Shown in pieces: positions 1 to 9,290 of a stretch of DNA of 17,297 bases; the first letter of the stretch is position 1, and each line of letters starts with the position of its first letter. The notes beneath the pieces were generated by a model that saw only the letters and a list, made by a program, of their open reading frames with translations, did no database searches and had not been told where the DNA came from. The translations under genes were made by a program, and so were the position numbers. The stretch is from Candidatus Rokuibacteriota bacterium (GTDB lineage: Bacteria > Methylomirabilota > Methylomirabilia > Rokubacteriales > CSP1-6): NCBI GenBank assembly GCA_003221435.1, contig QHRS01000040.1, positions 1 through 17,297 of the forward strand. The letters run 5' to 3'.

Positions 1-1
1 C

Positions 2-367
2 ACGTTGATGCGCGGGCTCGAGCTGAACGGCAACCTGCTCGCGGTGGGCGCTCGCTTCGTGCGGGATGCTCGGACGGAGCCGGCCTATCGGCTCTGGTCG
101 ATCGACGACCGGCATCCCGCGATGATCCGCGTCCCTTCGGGCGGCACGGCGATCGCCGTGGAGGTGTGGGCGGTGCCGGCCACTGGGCTCGCCACGCTTC
201 TCATGCAGGAGCCGCCAGGGCTGTGCATCGGGAGGGTTCGGCTCGAGGACGGCGCGGAGGCGCTCGGCGTCCTCGGCGAGCCGGCGCTCTGCGACGGCAT
301 GCGCGAGATCACGGAGTTCGGCGGCTGGCGCGCGTACGTCGCTGCGCTCGGGCGATCCCTACGATAA
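2..367 (+). CDS. Allophanate hydrolase C-domain-like small protein (partial, 5' end outside window)
   Basis: The frame is open to the left edge and ends at TAA 365-367. The visible part begins with the residues TLMRGLELNGNL, and a GGWRAYVAAL stretch sits near the end. From memory of the family, these match the conserved start and end of small proteins related to the C-terminal domain of allophanate hydrolase (AtzF) and the gamma-glutamylcyclotransferase fold. Family members usually have a few residues before TLMRG, so about 5-10 codons are probably missing; the ATG at 8-10 falls inside the conserved motif and is unlikely to be the true start. The stand-alone domain's exact reaction is not settled. 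In AtzF the C domain acts on the product of the amidase domain in urea/allophanate breakdown. The gene converges on the hydrolase gene at 359-985, overlapping it by 9 bp. Family assignment is by motif only. Confidence 0.7.
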   Translation, partial: TLMRGLELNGNLLAVGARFVRDARTEPAYRLWSIDDRHPAMIRVPSGGTAIAVEVWAVPATGLATLLMQEPPGLCIGRVRLEDGAEALGVLGEPALCDGMREITEFGGWRAYVAALGRSLR

Positions 368-985
368 CGCGTCGAGCGCGGTCAGGAGCCGCCCGGACGT
401 CGAGACCCACCCGAAGATCCCGCGCTGTGCCTTGATCATCGCGATCGCGGCGGCCTGGAACTGGGGGAAGTAGGAGGCGACGCAATCCTCGAGGACCAGG
501 CACTCGTAGCCGCGATCGTTGGCCTTCCGATCGCCCAGCACCAGCTCGAGGTCTGTCGCGTAGAAGGCGCCCTTTCCCGGCTTGTCGATCACGGGCTCGG
601 CCGGCAGCGGCTTCAACTCGTCGATGATGTCGTGGCCGCGCTCTCCGCGCACCAGGACGCGTCCCATCGGCCCGAGGTCGCCGATGCCGACCGTGAGTCG
701 CCCCCGCGCGCGCTTGGACGGCGGGCAGTCGGAGAGATCCGGCCGATGGCCCTCGCGCGTGTGGATCACGGTCAGGCGCGCGCGCCGGAACACGTCGAGC
801 ACGCCGCGGGTCGGCGCGATCGCGCGCCGGAGCGGCGTCACGTCGTTGCCGAGCATCTCGCCGAATCCGCCGCGCTCGACGAAATCCCGCTGCATGTCGA
901 TGACGAGCAGCGCGGTCTCCGAGGGGTCGAACGCGAACTCGTAGGGCTCGGCGTCGACGGTCAGGATGCGGCTCGTCCCGGACAT
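359..985 (-). CDS. Isochorismatase-family cysteine hydrolase lacking its catalytic-cysteine loop
   Basis: This is an isochorismatase-like hydrolase of the group that includes biuret, ureidoacrylate and N-carbamoylsarcosine amidohydrolases. The catalytic Asp is seen in LLVIDMQRDF (Asp30 from the ATG at 985) and the catalytic Lys in PGKGAFYATDLE (Lys138). The family continues with a beta strand and a GVTTxVCV-type loop holding the nucleophilic Cys, then xxANDRGYECL. Here only the residues GDRK stand between DLELVL and ANDRGYECLVLED, so about 21 residues, including the cysteine, are missing in frame (near 524-535). The protein is 208 aa from ATG 985. A TTG at 1024 would give 221 aa, but it overlaps a likely promoter -35 box. 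Codon use and frame look normal, so it may be expressed but inactive, or the gap may be an assembly fault. It is divergent from allH. Confidence 0.85.
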   Translation of the reverse strand: MSGTSRILTVDAEPYEFAFDPSETALLVIDMQRDFVERGGFGEMLGNDVTPLRRAIAPTRGVLDVFRRARLTVIHTREGHRPDLSDCPPSKRARGRLTVGIGDLGPMGRVLVRGERGHDIIDELKPLPAEPVIDKPGKGAFYATDLELVLGDRKANDRGYECLVLEDCVASYFPQFQAAAIAMIKAQRGIFGWVSTSGRLLTALDALS

Positions 986-994
986 GACCGGTGT

Positions 995-1024
995 AGGGTA
1001 ATCCGCCGCCGACTTCGTTGACAA
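995..1024 (-). promoter_or_regulatory. Possible opposing promoter for the cysteine hydrolase gene
   Basis: On the minus strand TTGTCA (1019-1024) and TACCCT (995-1000) are 18 bp apart. The -35 box is almost the same DNA as the allHFG -35 box in the other direction. Transcription would begin within a few bases of the ATG at 985, giving a nearly leaderless mRNA. The -10 match is weak. Confidence 0.25.
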
Positions 1025-1047
1025 TCGAGACCGGCAGCCGCTATCCT
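1018..1047 (+). promoter_or_regulatory. Sigma-70-type promoter for allHFG
   Basis: A perfect -35 TTGACA (1018-1023) and a -10-like TATCCT (1042-1047) are separated by 18 bp. They lie 37 bp upstream of the allH ATG at 1085, with the expected transcript start near 1054. This is pattern matching only. Confidence 0.5.
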
Positions 1048-1084
1048 CCGCGCGGCATTTCCCCGGGCTGGTGGACCCACCGAA

Positions 1085-2032
1085 ATGAGCATGATCACGG
1101 GACTCGACGTTCCCGCGCGGCGGATCAGCCGCTGGGTGTGCGATCGGCTCGCGTACGACCGCCCGCGCGGTGCGGCGATCACGAGCCTCTACGGGGGCGT
1201 CGCGAATCTCCGGCTCGACTCGGGCGAGCTGGTGTGCATAGGCGCGATGGAGATTCCGCTGTCGCCCAACGGTCTGTCGATCGACCTTCCGGATGGCCTC
1301 ACCTTCTTCGACCTCGGCCTGCGGATCGGCCAGGCAGCGACGTGCGTGAGCGACGCGCTCTCCTTTTCTGAAGCTCGGCTCCGCGTGCGGCTTGCGGGGG
1401 CGGCCCGCTGGGAGCCGCGTCCGACGACTGCCGGCGTATCGCCGCGGGAGCTGGCCAGGAGCGCGTGCGAGGCGCGCGCGCTTGCGGTTGCGGAAGGTGC
1501 CTGCGGTTCACTGCTGCCCTTGCTCTGGGCGCACGAGGGGATCGTCGCGGTGCCCGAGCCTGCGCGCCGGGCCGCGCTTCCGGCCATCACGCTCGGGCGA
1601 GGCGCCGTCGCGGGCGAACGCCGCGCCGTCGCGCGCGCCGCGGGTCGGCTCGCGGGCCTGGGGCCCGGCCTGACGCCGTCGGGTGATGATTACCTCGCGG
1701 GCTTTGCCGCGGCGTGGGCGCTCGTCTCCGAGGCGCTCGGCCTCGATTCCTGGCGCGTTCGCCTCGTGCTCGAAGCGCTCCGGGCGGGCGCGGACCCCGG
1801 CGCGTCCGAGCTGGGGCGCGCGTGGATTTCCCATGCGACGCGCGGCGAGGTAGCGGAGCCGATGGCGCGCTTCTTTACCGCCCTGCTCGGCACGCGACCC
1901 GATGCGCTCGCGGTCTCCGCGCGCGGCGTGCTCCGGCTCGGCGCAACCTCGGGAACAGACTGGCTGGTGGGCGCTCTCGCAGGCGTCGCCGCGTCGCTCG
2001 TCGCGATCCAGACGGACCGGTCGTGGAACTGA
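1085..2032 (+). CDS. allH: DUF2877 protein, AllH-like subunit of oxamate carbamoyltransferase
   Basis: A 315-aa protein carrying the DUF2877 signature GLGPGLTPSGDDYLAG (residues 191-206). E. coli AllH (formerly YlbF) belongs to this family and, with AllF (FdrA) and AllG (YlbE), makes up oxamate carbamoyltransferase. That enzyme passes the carbamoyl group of oxalurate to phosphate in anaerobic allantoin breakdown, giving oxamate and carbamoyl phosphate. ATG 1085 is the first in-frame start after the promoter-like element; a second ATG lies two codons in. The ribosome site is weak (GGTGGA about 10 bp upstream). The last 10 bp overlap the start of allF, indicating translational coupling. The order here is H-F-G, unlike E. 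coli's F-G-H. The family call is firm, but the exact substrate in this organism is inferred. Confidence 0.85.
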   Translation: MSMITGLDVPARRISRWVCDRLAYDRPRGAAITSLYGGVANLRLDSGELVCIGAMEIPLSPNGLSIDLPDGLTFFDLGLRIGQAATCVSDALSFSEARLRVRLAGAARWEPRPTTAGVSPRELARSACEARALAVAEGACGSLLPLLWAHEGIVAVPEPARRAALPAITLGRGAVAGERRAVARAAGRLAGLGPGLTPSGDDYLAGFAAAWALVSEALGLDSWRVRLVLEALRAGADPGASELGRAWISHATRGEVAEPMARFFTALLGTRPDALAVSARGVLRLGATSGTDWLVGALAGVAASLVAIQTDRSWN

Positions 2033-3474
2033 TCGGACTCGTGCGGCGCAAGGCCTACGTCGACTCGGTCGCGCTGATGCGCGTTTCCGACCAGCTCCGC
2101 GCGCTCCCGGGCGTCCTCTCGGCCTCCGCCGTGATGGCCACCGACCTCAATCGCGAGCTGCTGGCGGATGCCGGGCTGCTCACGGACGACGCGAAGACGG
2201 CCGCCGCGAACGATCTCGTCGTCTCGGTCCGCGCCGAGACTCGTGAGGCGGCGCGAGCCGCGCTCGAGCGCGCCGAAGCGTTGCTCGCCTCGCGGCGCGC
2301 GGAGGAGGGCCCGGTGCAGGATGCGCCCCCGCGCTCGCTGCTGAGCGCCGGGCGGCGGTCCGCCGGCGCGACCGTCGCGCTGATCTCGGTACCGGGCCCG
2401 TACGCCGCCGCCGAGGCCCATCAGGCGCTCTCGGCCGGGCTCCACGTGTTTCTCTTCAGCGACAACGTTCCCGTGAGCGAGGAGATCGCGCTCAAGCGGC
2501 GCGGCGCAGCGCGCGGGCTGCTCGTCATGGGCCCCGAATGCGGCACCAGCATCATCAACGGGGTCGGGCTCGGCTTCGCCAACCGGGTCCGCCGCGGCGA
2601 CATCGGGCTCGTGGGCGCGTCGGGTACCGGGCTGCAGGAGGTGACGACGCTGATCCACCGCCTCGGCGCGGGGATCTCGCACGCCATCGGGACAGGCGGG
2701 CGAGACCTCGATGCGGCGGTGGGCGGCCTGACCACGCTCCAGGCGCTCGAGTGGCTCGGCCGTGATGTGGCGACGCGCGCGATCGTGATCGTGTCGAAGC
2801 CGCCGTCGGACGCAGTGGCTCAGCGCGTGCTCGCCGCCGCCGTCGCGACCGGCAAGCCCGTCGTGGCTTGCCTCCTGGGCTGGAAGGGCGCGACACCGGC
2901 GGCGGTGCGCGCCGTCGCAACGCTCGAGGACGCGGCGCGAGGCGCGGTCGAGGCGGTGGGCCGGACGCCGCTCGCACTCGTGGCGCCGCCGCCTGACCTG
3001 GCGCCGCGAGCGCGCGGGACGATCCGCGGCCTCTACACCGGCGGAAGCCTCTGCGAGGAGGCGGAGTCGATCATCAGCGCTGACGGCCACCGCTTCACGG
3101 ACTTCGGCTCCGGAGAGTACACGCGCGGGCGGCCGCATCCGATGATCGACCCCGGCCTCCGGAACGCGGCAGTCGCGGCGGCGGGAGGCGACGCGAGCGT
3201 CGGCGTCGTGCTGGTGGACGTCGTGCTCGGGTACGGCGCGCACGCGAACCCCGCCGGCGCGCTCGCGTCCGCGGTTGCGTCGGCGCGCGCGGGCGCGACG
3301 CGCTCGGGGCGCACGCTGCACGTCGTCGGCCACGTCGTCGGGACCGACGACGATCCCCAGCGGCTCCCGGAGCAGGAGGCGATGCTACGTGAGGCGGGCG
3401 TGCTGGTCTGTCCGAGCAACCGGCTCGCGGCCGAGCTGGCGCGGGCGCTCGTCGGGGCTCCCGATGGCAGCTGA
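2023..3474 (+). CDS. allF: FdrA family protein, AllF-like acyl-CoA-synthetase-type subunit
   Basis: A 483-aa protein built like the succinyl-CoA synthetase alpha subunit, as in FdrA/AllF. An N-terminal domain (about 1-95) is followed by a CoA-binding-like Rossmann region (about 115-190, with GPECGTSIING at 170-180), a second nucleotide-binding-type segment with GLVGASGTG (195-203), and a ligase-like C-terminal part with a FTDFGSGEY stretch. E. coli FdrA is longer (about 555 aa). The frame is open back to 1714, but the family N-terminus (ELIGLVRRKAYVDSV) begins at the GTG at 2023, which overlaps allH by 10 bp; the upstream part only shadows allH. The 3' end overlaps allG by 11 bp. The likely role is a subunit of a carbamoyltransferase acting on oxalurate or a similar carbamoyl compound. 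Confidence 0.87.
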   Translation: MELIGLVRRKAYVDSVALMRVSDQLRALPGVLSASAVMATDLNRELLADAGLLTDDAKTAAANDLVVSVRAETREAARAALERAEALLASRRAEEGPVQDAPPRSLLSAGRRSAGATVALISVPGPYAAAEAHQALSAGLHVFLFSDNVPVSEEIALKRRGAARGLLVMGPECGTSIINGVGLGFANRVRRGDIGLVGASGTGLQEVTTLIHRLGAGISHAIGTGGRDLDAAVGGLTTLQALEWLGRDVATRAIVIVSKPPSDAVAQRVLAAAVATGKPVVACLLGWKGATPAAVRAVATLEDAARGAVEAVGRTPLALVAPPPDLAPRARGTIRGLYTGGSLCEEAESIISADGHRFTDFGSGEYTRGRPHPMIDPGLRNAAVAAAGGDASVGVVLVDVVLGYGAHANPAGALASAVASARAGATRSGRTLHVVGHVVGTDDDPQRLPEQEAMLREAGVLVCPSNRLAAELARALVGAPDGS

Positions 3475-4873
3475 GCCGGCGCTGTTGACCGGCCGGCTCG
3501 GCGTCGTCAACGCGGGCGTCGATCTCTTCGCCGACGCCCTGACGGCGCAGGGCGTGGCGGTCACGCGAGTGGACTGGCGGCCGCCCGCCGGCGGCGACGC
3601 CGAAGTCTCAGCGCTCCTGGCGCACCTCTGGCGCGAGGAGGCGGACGCCGCCAATCGCGAGGCGCTCGGACGGCTGCTCGCGGCTCAACCGGTCCTGGTT
3701 GACGTGCGCCCGGCGATCGACGTCATCCCCGGGATGACGCGCGACACGATCCTCCACGCGGGCCCTCCGATCACCTGGGAGCGGATGAGCGGGCCGGTGC
3801 GCGGGGCGATGATCGGCGCGCTCCTCTACGAACGGCGCGCCAGCACGGCGGAGGCGGCGGAGCGCCTCGCGGCCTCGGGGACGATGACGCTCGATCCGTG
3901 CCACCATCACGCAGCCGTCGGCCCGATGGCGGGCATCATCACCGCGTCGATGCCGGTCCTGATCGTCGAGAACCGCGCGCATGGCAACCGCGCCTACTCG
4001 ACCATCAACGAAGGGCTCGGGCGGGTCCTCCGCTACGGCGCGTACGCGGAGGACGTGATCGAGCGGCTCCGATGGATCGAGGCCACGCTCGGCCACGCCG
4101 TCGGCGCCGCGCTGCGCGCGTCCGGAGGCATCGACCTGCGCGCGCTGATCGCGCAGGCGCTCCAGATGGGCGACGAGTGCCACAACCGCAATCGCGCGGC
4201 CTCCGCGCTCCTGATCAAGGCGCTGGCGCCGCACCTGGCCGCGCTCGATCTGCCGGCCGCCGAGCGCGCGCGGATCTTCGCGTTCGCCGGCGGCAACGAG
4301 CACTTCTTCCTCAACGTCGGCATGGCGGCGTGCAAGGCGGCGACGGATGCGGCGCACGGCGTGCCGCACAGCACGATGGTGACGACGATGGCCCGCAACG
4401 GGACCGACTTCGGCATCCGTCTGAGCGGGCTCGGCGACCGCTGGTTCACCGGACCGTCCGAGACGCCGGTCGGTCTCTACTTTTCCGGCTTCTCCGCGGA
4501 CGACGCCAATCCTGACGTGGGCGATAGCTCAATCACGGAGACGGCCGGGATCGGCGGCTTCGCGATGGCCGCGGCGCCCGCCATCGTCCAGTTCGTGGGT
4601 GGCGCGCCGGCCGACGCGCTGCGCGCCACGCGGCTCATGTACGAGATCACGCTCGGCGAGAGCGATGTCTACCGCCTGCCGACGCTCGACTTCCGCGGGA
4701 CGCCGACGGGGATCGACGTGCGCCTGGTGATGCAGACCGGGGTGCTCCCGCAGATCACCACCGGGATCGCGCACCGCAGGGCCGGGATCGGTCAAATCGG
4801 GGCCGGGGTCGTCAAGCCGCCGATGGCGTGCTTCGAGGCCGCGCTGCGCGCCCTCGCGGCCACACGGCCGTAA
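3464..4873 (+). CDS. allG: DUF1116 protein, AllG-like subunit of oxamate carbamoyltransferase
   Basis: A 469-aa DUF1116 (YlbE/AllG) protein. The histidine-rich motif DPCHHHAAVGPMAGIIT lies at residues 144-160, and further conserved-looking glycine-rich stretches follow (GGNEHFFLNVGMAA, ARNGTDFGIRLSG). The ATG at 3464 sits inside the end of allF, an 11-bp overlap, and starts at the family N-terminus (LLTGRLGVVNAGVDLF); the frame extends further upstream only as a shadow of allF. With allH and allF it completes the gene set for oxamate carbamoyltransferase. The next gene, atpC, converges on it from 49 bp away, and I see no convincing terminator between them. No carbamate kinase gene follows, unlike in E. 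coli, where such a kinase turns the carbamoyl phosphate into ATP. Confidence 0.87.
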   Translation: MAAEPALLTGRLGVVNAGVDLFADALTAQGVAVTRVDWRPPAGGDAEVSALLAHLWREEADAANREALGRLLAAQPVLVDVRPAIDVIPGMTRDTILHAGPPITWERMSGPVRGAMIGALLYERRASTAEAAERLAASGTMTLDPCHHHAAVGPMAGIITASMPVLIVENRAHGNRAYSTINEGLGRVLRYGAYAEDVIERLRWIEATLGHAVGAALRASGGIDLRALIAQALQMGDECHNRNRAASALLIKALAPHLAALDLPAAERARIFAFAGGNEHFFLNVGMAACKAATDAAHGVPHSTMVTTMARNGTDFGIRLSGLGDRWFTGPSETPVGLYFSGFSADDANPDVGDSSITETAGIGGFAMAAAPAIVQFVGGAPADALRATRLMYEITLGESDVYRLPTLDFRGTPTGIDVRLVMQTGVLPQITTGIAHRRAGIGQIGAGVVKPPMACFEAALRALAATRP

Positions 4874-4922
4874 CGGCGAGCTTCGCGCCGCCGCGGCCCC
4901 CTTGTATCTTCGCTTCGATGGG

Positions 4923-5330
4923 CTACCCGGCTGCTCGGGAGGAGACTTGCAGTCGGGCGAGCGCGCGGGCAAGCGCCGCGGCGGCGCGGGCGAAGTCGAC
5001 CGCGTCCTGCGAACGTCCCGACAGCCGCTGCTCGGCCCGCTGGCGCGCGCGCTCCGCCCGCTCGCGATCGATCTCTTCCGGTTGCTCGGCCGCGTCGGCC
5101 AGGATGACCACCTTGTCGTTCCGCACTTCAGCGAACCCGCCGGCCACCGCCAGGTAGCGCACCTGCTGTCCCCGGCGAGAGCTCAGTTCGCCCGCGCCGA
5201 GCGTGGTCAGGAACGCGGCGTGCCCCGGCCACACGCCGAAGTAGCCCTCGATGCCGGGCGCGACGACCTCGTCGACCTCCTCGGAGACCACGAGACGCGT
5301 CGGGGTCGCAAGCTCGAGCTGAAGCGCCAT
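4923..5330 (-). CDS. atpC: ATP synthase F1 subunit epsilon
   Basis: A 135-aa epsilon subunit of the central stalk of F1. The N-terminal beta-sandwich domain is clear (LELATPTRLVVSEEVDEVVAPG, then GYFGVWPGHAAFLTTLGAGEL and YLAVAGGFAEVRNDKVVILAD). A charged, Ala/Arg-rich helical tail (about 85-130) is the regulatory C-terminal domain. The ATG at 5330 follows AGGAG by only two bases, a tight spacing. It is the last gene of the atp operon but is set apart from atpD by a 129-bp palindromic element, so its expression may be partly uncoupled from atpD. Confidence 0.95.
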   Translation of the reverse strand: MALQLELATPTRLVVSEEVDEVVAPGIEGYFGVWPGHAAFLTTLGAGELSSRRGQQVRYLAVAGGFAEVRNDKVVILADAAEQPEEIDRERAERARQRAEQRLSGRSQDAVDFARAAAALARALARLQVSSRAAG

Positions 5331-5335
5331 CGCTC

Positions 5336-5464
5336 CTAGTACCGGTCCAAATTGCGAGCCAGACGAGGCCCGAGGGAGGAGGCGACCGGAGCGTACGGAG
5401 GGGGCCGCCGAGGCCCCCTTCGATGGGCAACGAAGTGTGGCGAAGTAAGTTGGACCGGCACTAG
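5336..5464. repeat. 129-bp palindromic element between atpD and atpC
   Basis: The terminal inverted repeats are CTAGTACCGGTCCAA (5336-5350) and, reverse-complemented, CTAGTGCCGGTCCAA (5450-5464), matching at 14 of 15 positions. A strong internal hairpin lies at 5399-5419 (8-bp GC stem, 5-nt loop) with no T tract in either direction. The right arm contains the TAG stop codon of atpD (5461-5463), and the left arm ends just upstream of the atpC ribosome site. No ORF fits inside. The size and layout resemble a REP/MITE-type dispersed repeat and resemble the element at 10453-10580. Confidence 0.75.
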
Positions 5465-6882
5465 CCCAGCTCGCGCAGCTTCTTCGCTTTCTCGATTACC
5501 TCGTCGATCGAGCCGACCATGTAGAACGCCTGCTCAGGCAGGTCGTCGTGCTTGCCCTCGACGACCTCGCGGAAGCTCCGGATCGTATCGGCCAGCTTGA
5601 CGTAGCGGCCCGGCTGGCCGGTGAACGCCTCAGCGACGAAGAACGGCTGCGAGAGGAACCGCTGAATCTTGCGCGCGCGCGACACGATGACCTTGTCCTC
5701 GTCGGACAGCTCCTCCATCCCGAGGATGGCGATGATGTCCTGCAGATCCTTGTAGCGCTGCAGGATGGACTGCACCGCACGCGCCGTCCCGTAGTGCTCG
5801 GCGCCGAGGACATTCGGGTCGAGGATGCGGGACGTGGACGCGAGCGGATCGACGGCGGGGTAGATGCCGAGCTCGGCGATCTGCCGCGAGAGGACCGTGG
5901 TCGCGTCCAGGTGCGCGAACGCGGTGGCCGGCGCCGGGTCCGTGATGTCGTCGGCGGGCACGTAGATCGCCTGCACGGAGGTGATCGACCCTTTGAGGGT
6001 CGAGGTGATGCGCTCCTGGAGCTGGCCCATCTCGGTGCCGAGCGTCGGCTGGTAGCCGACCGCCGAGGGCATGCGGCCGAGGAGTGCCGAGACCTCGGAC
6101 CCCGCCTGCGTGAATCGGAAGATGTTGTCGATGAAGAGCAGCACATCCTGGCCTTCTTCGTCTCGGAAGTACTCGGCGGCGGTAAGGCCGGTCAGCCCCA
6201 CGCGGAGCCGCGAGCCCGGTGGCTCGGTCATCTGGCCGAAGATCAGCGCGGTCTTGTCGATGACGCCCGACTCCTTCATCTCGTGATAGAGATCGTTGCC
6301 CTCGCGCGTGCGCTCCCCGACTCCCGCGAACACCGAGATGCCGCCGTGCTGCTTGGCGATGTTGTTGATCAGTTCCAGGATGATGACGGTCTTGCCGACT
6401 CCGGCGCCGCCGAAGAGCCCCGTCTTCCCGCCCTTCGTGTACGGCTCGAGCAGGTCGACGACCTTGATGCCGGTCTCGAACATCTCGACCTTCGTGGACT
6501 GCTCCAGAAACGGGGGCGCGGGCCGATGGATCGGGTAGAACTTCCTCGCCTCGATCGCCGGCCCTTTGTCGACGGGCTCGCCGATGATGTTCAGGATGCG
6601 CCCGAGGGTTTCCTTGCCGACGGGGATCGTGATGGGCGCGCCGGTGTCGGTCACCAGCGTGCCGCGCGTCAGCCCGTCCGTGGCCGCCATCGCGACGGCG
6701 CGCACCCTGCTCTCGCCGAGGTGCTGCGCGACCTCGAGCACCAGGCGCTGGGAGTACGAGAAGATGTCCGTGTTCTCGATCCCCTGCACCTCGAGCGCAT
6801 TGTAGATTCCCGGGAGCTTCCCCGGCTCGAACTCCACGTCGACGACCGGGCCGACGACTTGCACGATCTTCCCCTGATTCAT
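5461..6882 (-). CDS. atpD: ATP synthase F1 subunit beta
   Basis: A full-length 473-aa catalytic beta subunit. The Walker A motif GGAGVGKT is at residues 158-165, GERTREGNDLYHEM is at 189-202 with the catalytic Glu (Glu190), and the Walker B-type LLFIDNIFRF and the ADDITDPAPATAFAHLD region are intact. It catalyses ATP synthesis from ADP and phosphate in the alpha3-beta3 head. ATG 6882 is preceded by AGGGAG and lies 10 bp after the atpG stop. Its own stop codon falls within the terminal arm of the adjoining palindromic element. The C-terminus (VIEKAKKLRELG) has the usual length, so the element has not truncated it noticeably. Confidence 0.97.
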   Translation of the reverse strand: MNQGKIVQVVGPVVDVEFEPGKLPGIYNALEVQGIENTDIFSYSQRLVLEVAQHLGESRVRAVAMAATDGLTRGTLVTDTGAPITIPVGKETLGRILNIIGEPVDKGPAIEARKFYPIHRPAPPFLEQSTKVEMFETGIKVVDLLEPYTKGGKTGLFGGAGVGKTVIILELINNIAKQHGGISVFAGVGERTREGNDLYHEMKESGVIDKTALIFGQMTEPPGSRLRVGLTGLTAAEYFRDEEGQDVLLFIDNIFRFTQAGSEVSALLGRMPSAVGYQPTLGTEMGQLQERITSTLKGSITSVQAIYVPADDITDPAPATAFAHLDATTVLSRQIAELGIYPAVDPLASTSRILDPNVLGAEHYGTARAVQSILQRYKDLQDIIAILGMEELSDEDKVIVSRARKIQRFLSQPFFVAEAFTGQPGRYVKLADTIRSFREVVEGKHDDLPEQAFYMVGSIDEVIEKAKKLRELG

Positions 6883-6892
6883 GGTCTCCCTC

Positions 6893-7774
6893 TCAACCCG
6901 CGCCCTGCCGGAGGGCTTCGGCGCCGCCGACGATGTCCAGGAGTTCCTTCATGATCTTCTCCTGCCGCGCCTTGTTGTACTGGATCGTCAGGATCTCGAT
7001 CATCTCCTTGGCGTTCCGCGTCGCCGCTTCCATCGCCGTCATCCGCGCGCCGTACTCGCCGGCGAGCGACTCCATGAGCGCCCGGTAGACCTGCGTGCGG
7101 ATGTGCCGGGGCAGCAACCCGTCGAGGATCGCCGCCAGGCTCGGCTCGTACAGATAATCGGCCGAGGGCGCGGGCTGGCCCTCGGCCGGCAGGGCCGCCG
7201 CGCGCGCGATGGGCAGGATCTGCTGCCGGACAGCCCGCTGCACGGCGACCGAGCGGAACTCGTTGTAGATCAGATGCACCTCGTCGACCTCGCCTGCCTG
7301 GTACTGCTCCATGAACGCGTCGGCCAACTCGCACGCGTGACTGTACGCGAGCCGATCCCAGAAGCCGATCATCTCCTTCTTGATCCGCCACTGCCGGCGG
7401 CGGTAGAAATCCCGCGCCTTGCGGCCCACGACCACCAGCGTGAGCTCGGTCGCGATGGATTCGCGAATGAACTCGAGCGAGCGGCGGAGGATGTTCGAGT
7501 TGAACGCGCCCGCGAGCCCCTTGTCCGACGTGATGATCACGATGTGGCGGCGGGGGCCTGCGCGCTGCTCGAGCAGCGGGTGCGCCTCCGGCCCTGCGTC
7601 GGCGGCGAGATTGCCCAGCAGCTCGGTCATCTTCGTCGCATACGGTCGCGCCGAGAGAATCCGCTCCTGGGCCCGTCGCAGCTTGGCCGCCGCGACGAGC
7701 TTCATCGCGCGCGTGATCTTCTGCGTCGATTGGACCGACCGGATCCGTCGCCGGATGTCCCGGAGTGTCGCCAT
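6893..7774 (-). CDS. atpG: ATP synthase F1 subunit gamma
   Basis: A 293-aa gamma subunit, the rotor shaft of F1. The N-terminal helix (RIRSVQSTQKITRAMKLVAA) and the C-terminal helix (near-terminal QYNKARQEKIMKELLDIVGG) that pair as the coiled coil are both present, as is the central TSDKGLAGAFNSN motif. ATG 7774 lies 6 bp after the atpA stop, with AAGGCGG in the end of atpA as ribosome site. The length is normal and I see no anomaly. Confidence 0.96.
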   Translation of the reverse strand: MATLRDIRRRIRSVQSTQKITRAMKLVAAAKLRRAQERILSARPYATKMTELLGNLAADAGPEAHPLLEQRAGPRRHIVIITSDKGLAGAFNSNILRRSLEFIRESIATELTLVVVGRKARDFYRRRQWRIKKEMIGFWDRLAYSHACELADAFMEQYQAGEVDEVHLIYNEFRSVAVQRAVRQQILPIARAAALPAEGQPAPSADYLYEPSLAAILDGLLPRHIRTQVYRALMESLAGEYGARMTAMEAATRNAKEMIEILTIQYNKARQEKIMKELLDIVGGAEALRQGAG

Positions 7775-7780
7775 CGGTCG

Positions 7781-9169
<1,389 letters not shown>

Positions 9170-9290
9170 CCGTACACGCGCGCGATGCCGTCACCGACCT
9201 CGATCACGCGGCCGACTTCCTGCAGGTCGACTTCGCCCTCGTAGCCGGCGATCTGTTGCCGGATGATTTCACTGATCTCCGCCGCGTTGA

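Noticed and set aside
1714..2022. Upstream extension of the allF frame
   Set aside because: Out-of-frame reading of allH; the FdrA family N-terminus begins at the GTG 2023.
4874..4922. Bidirectional terminator between allG and atpC
   Set aside because: Only a weak GC-rich fold is visible and there is no T run in either direction.
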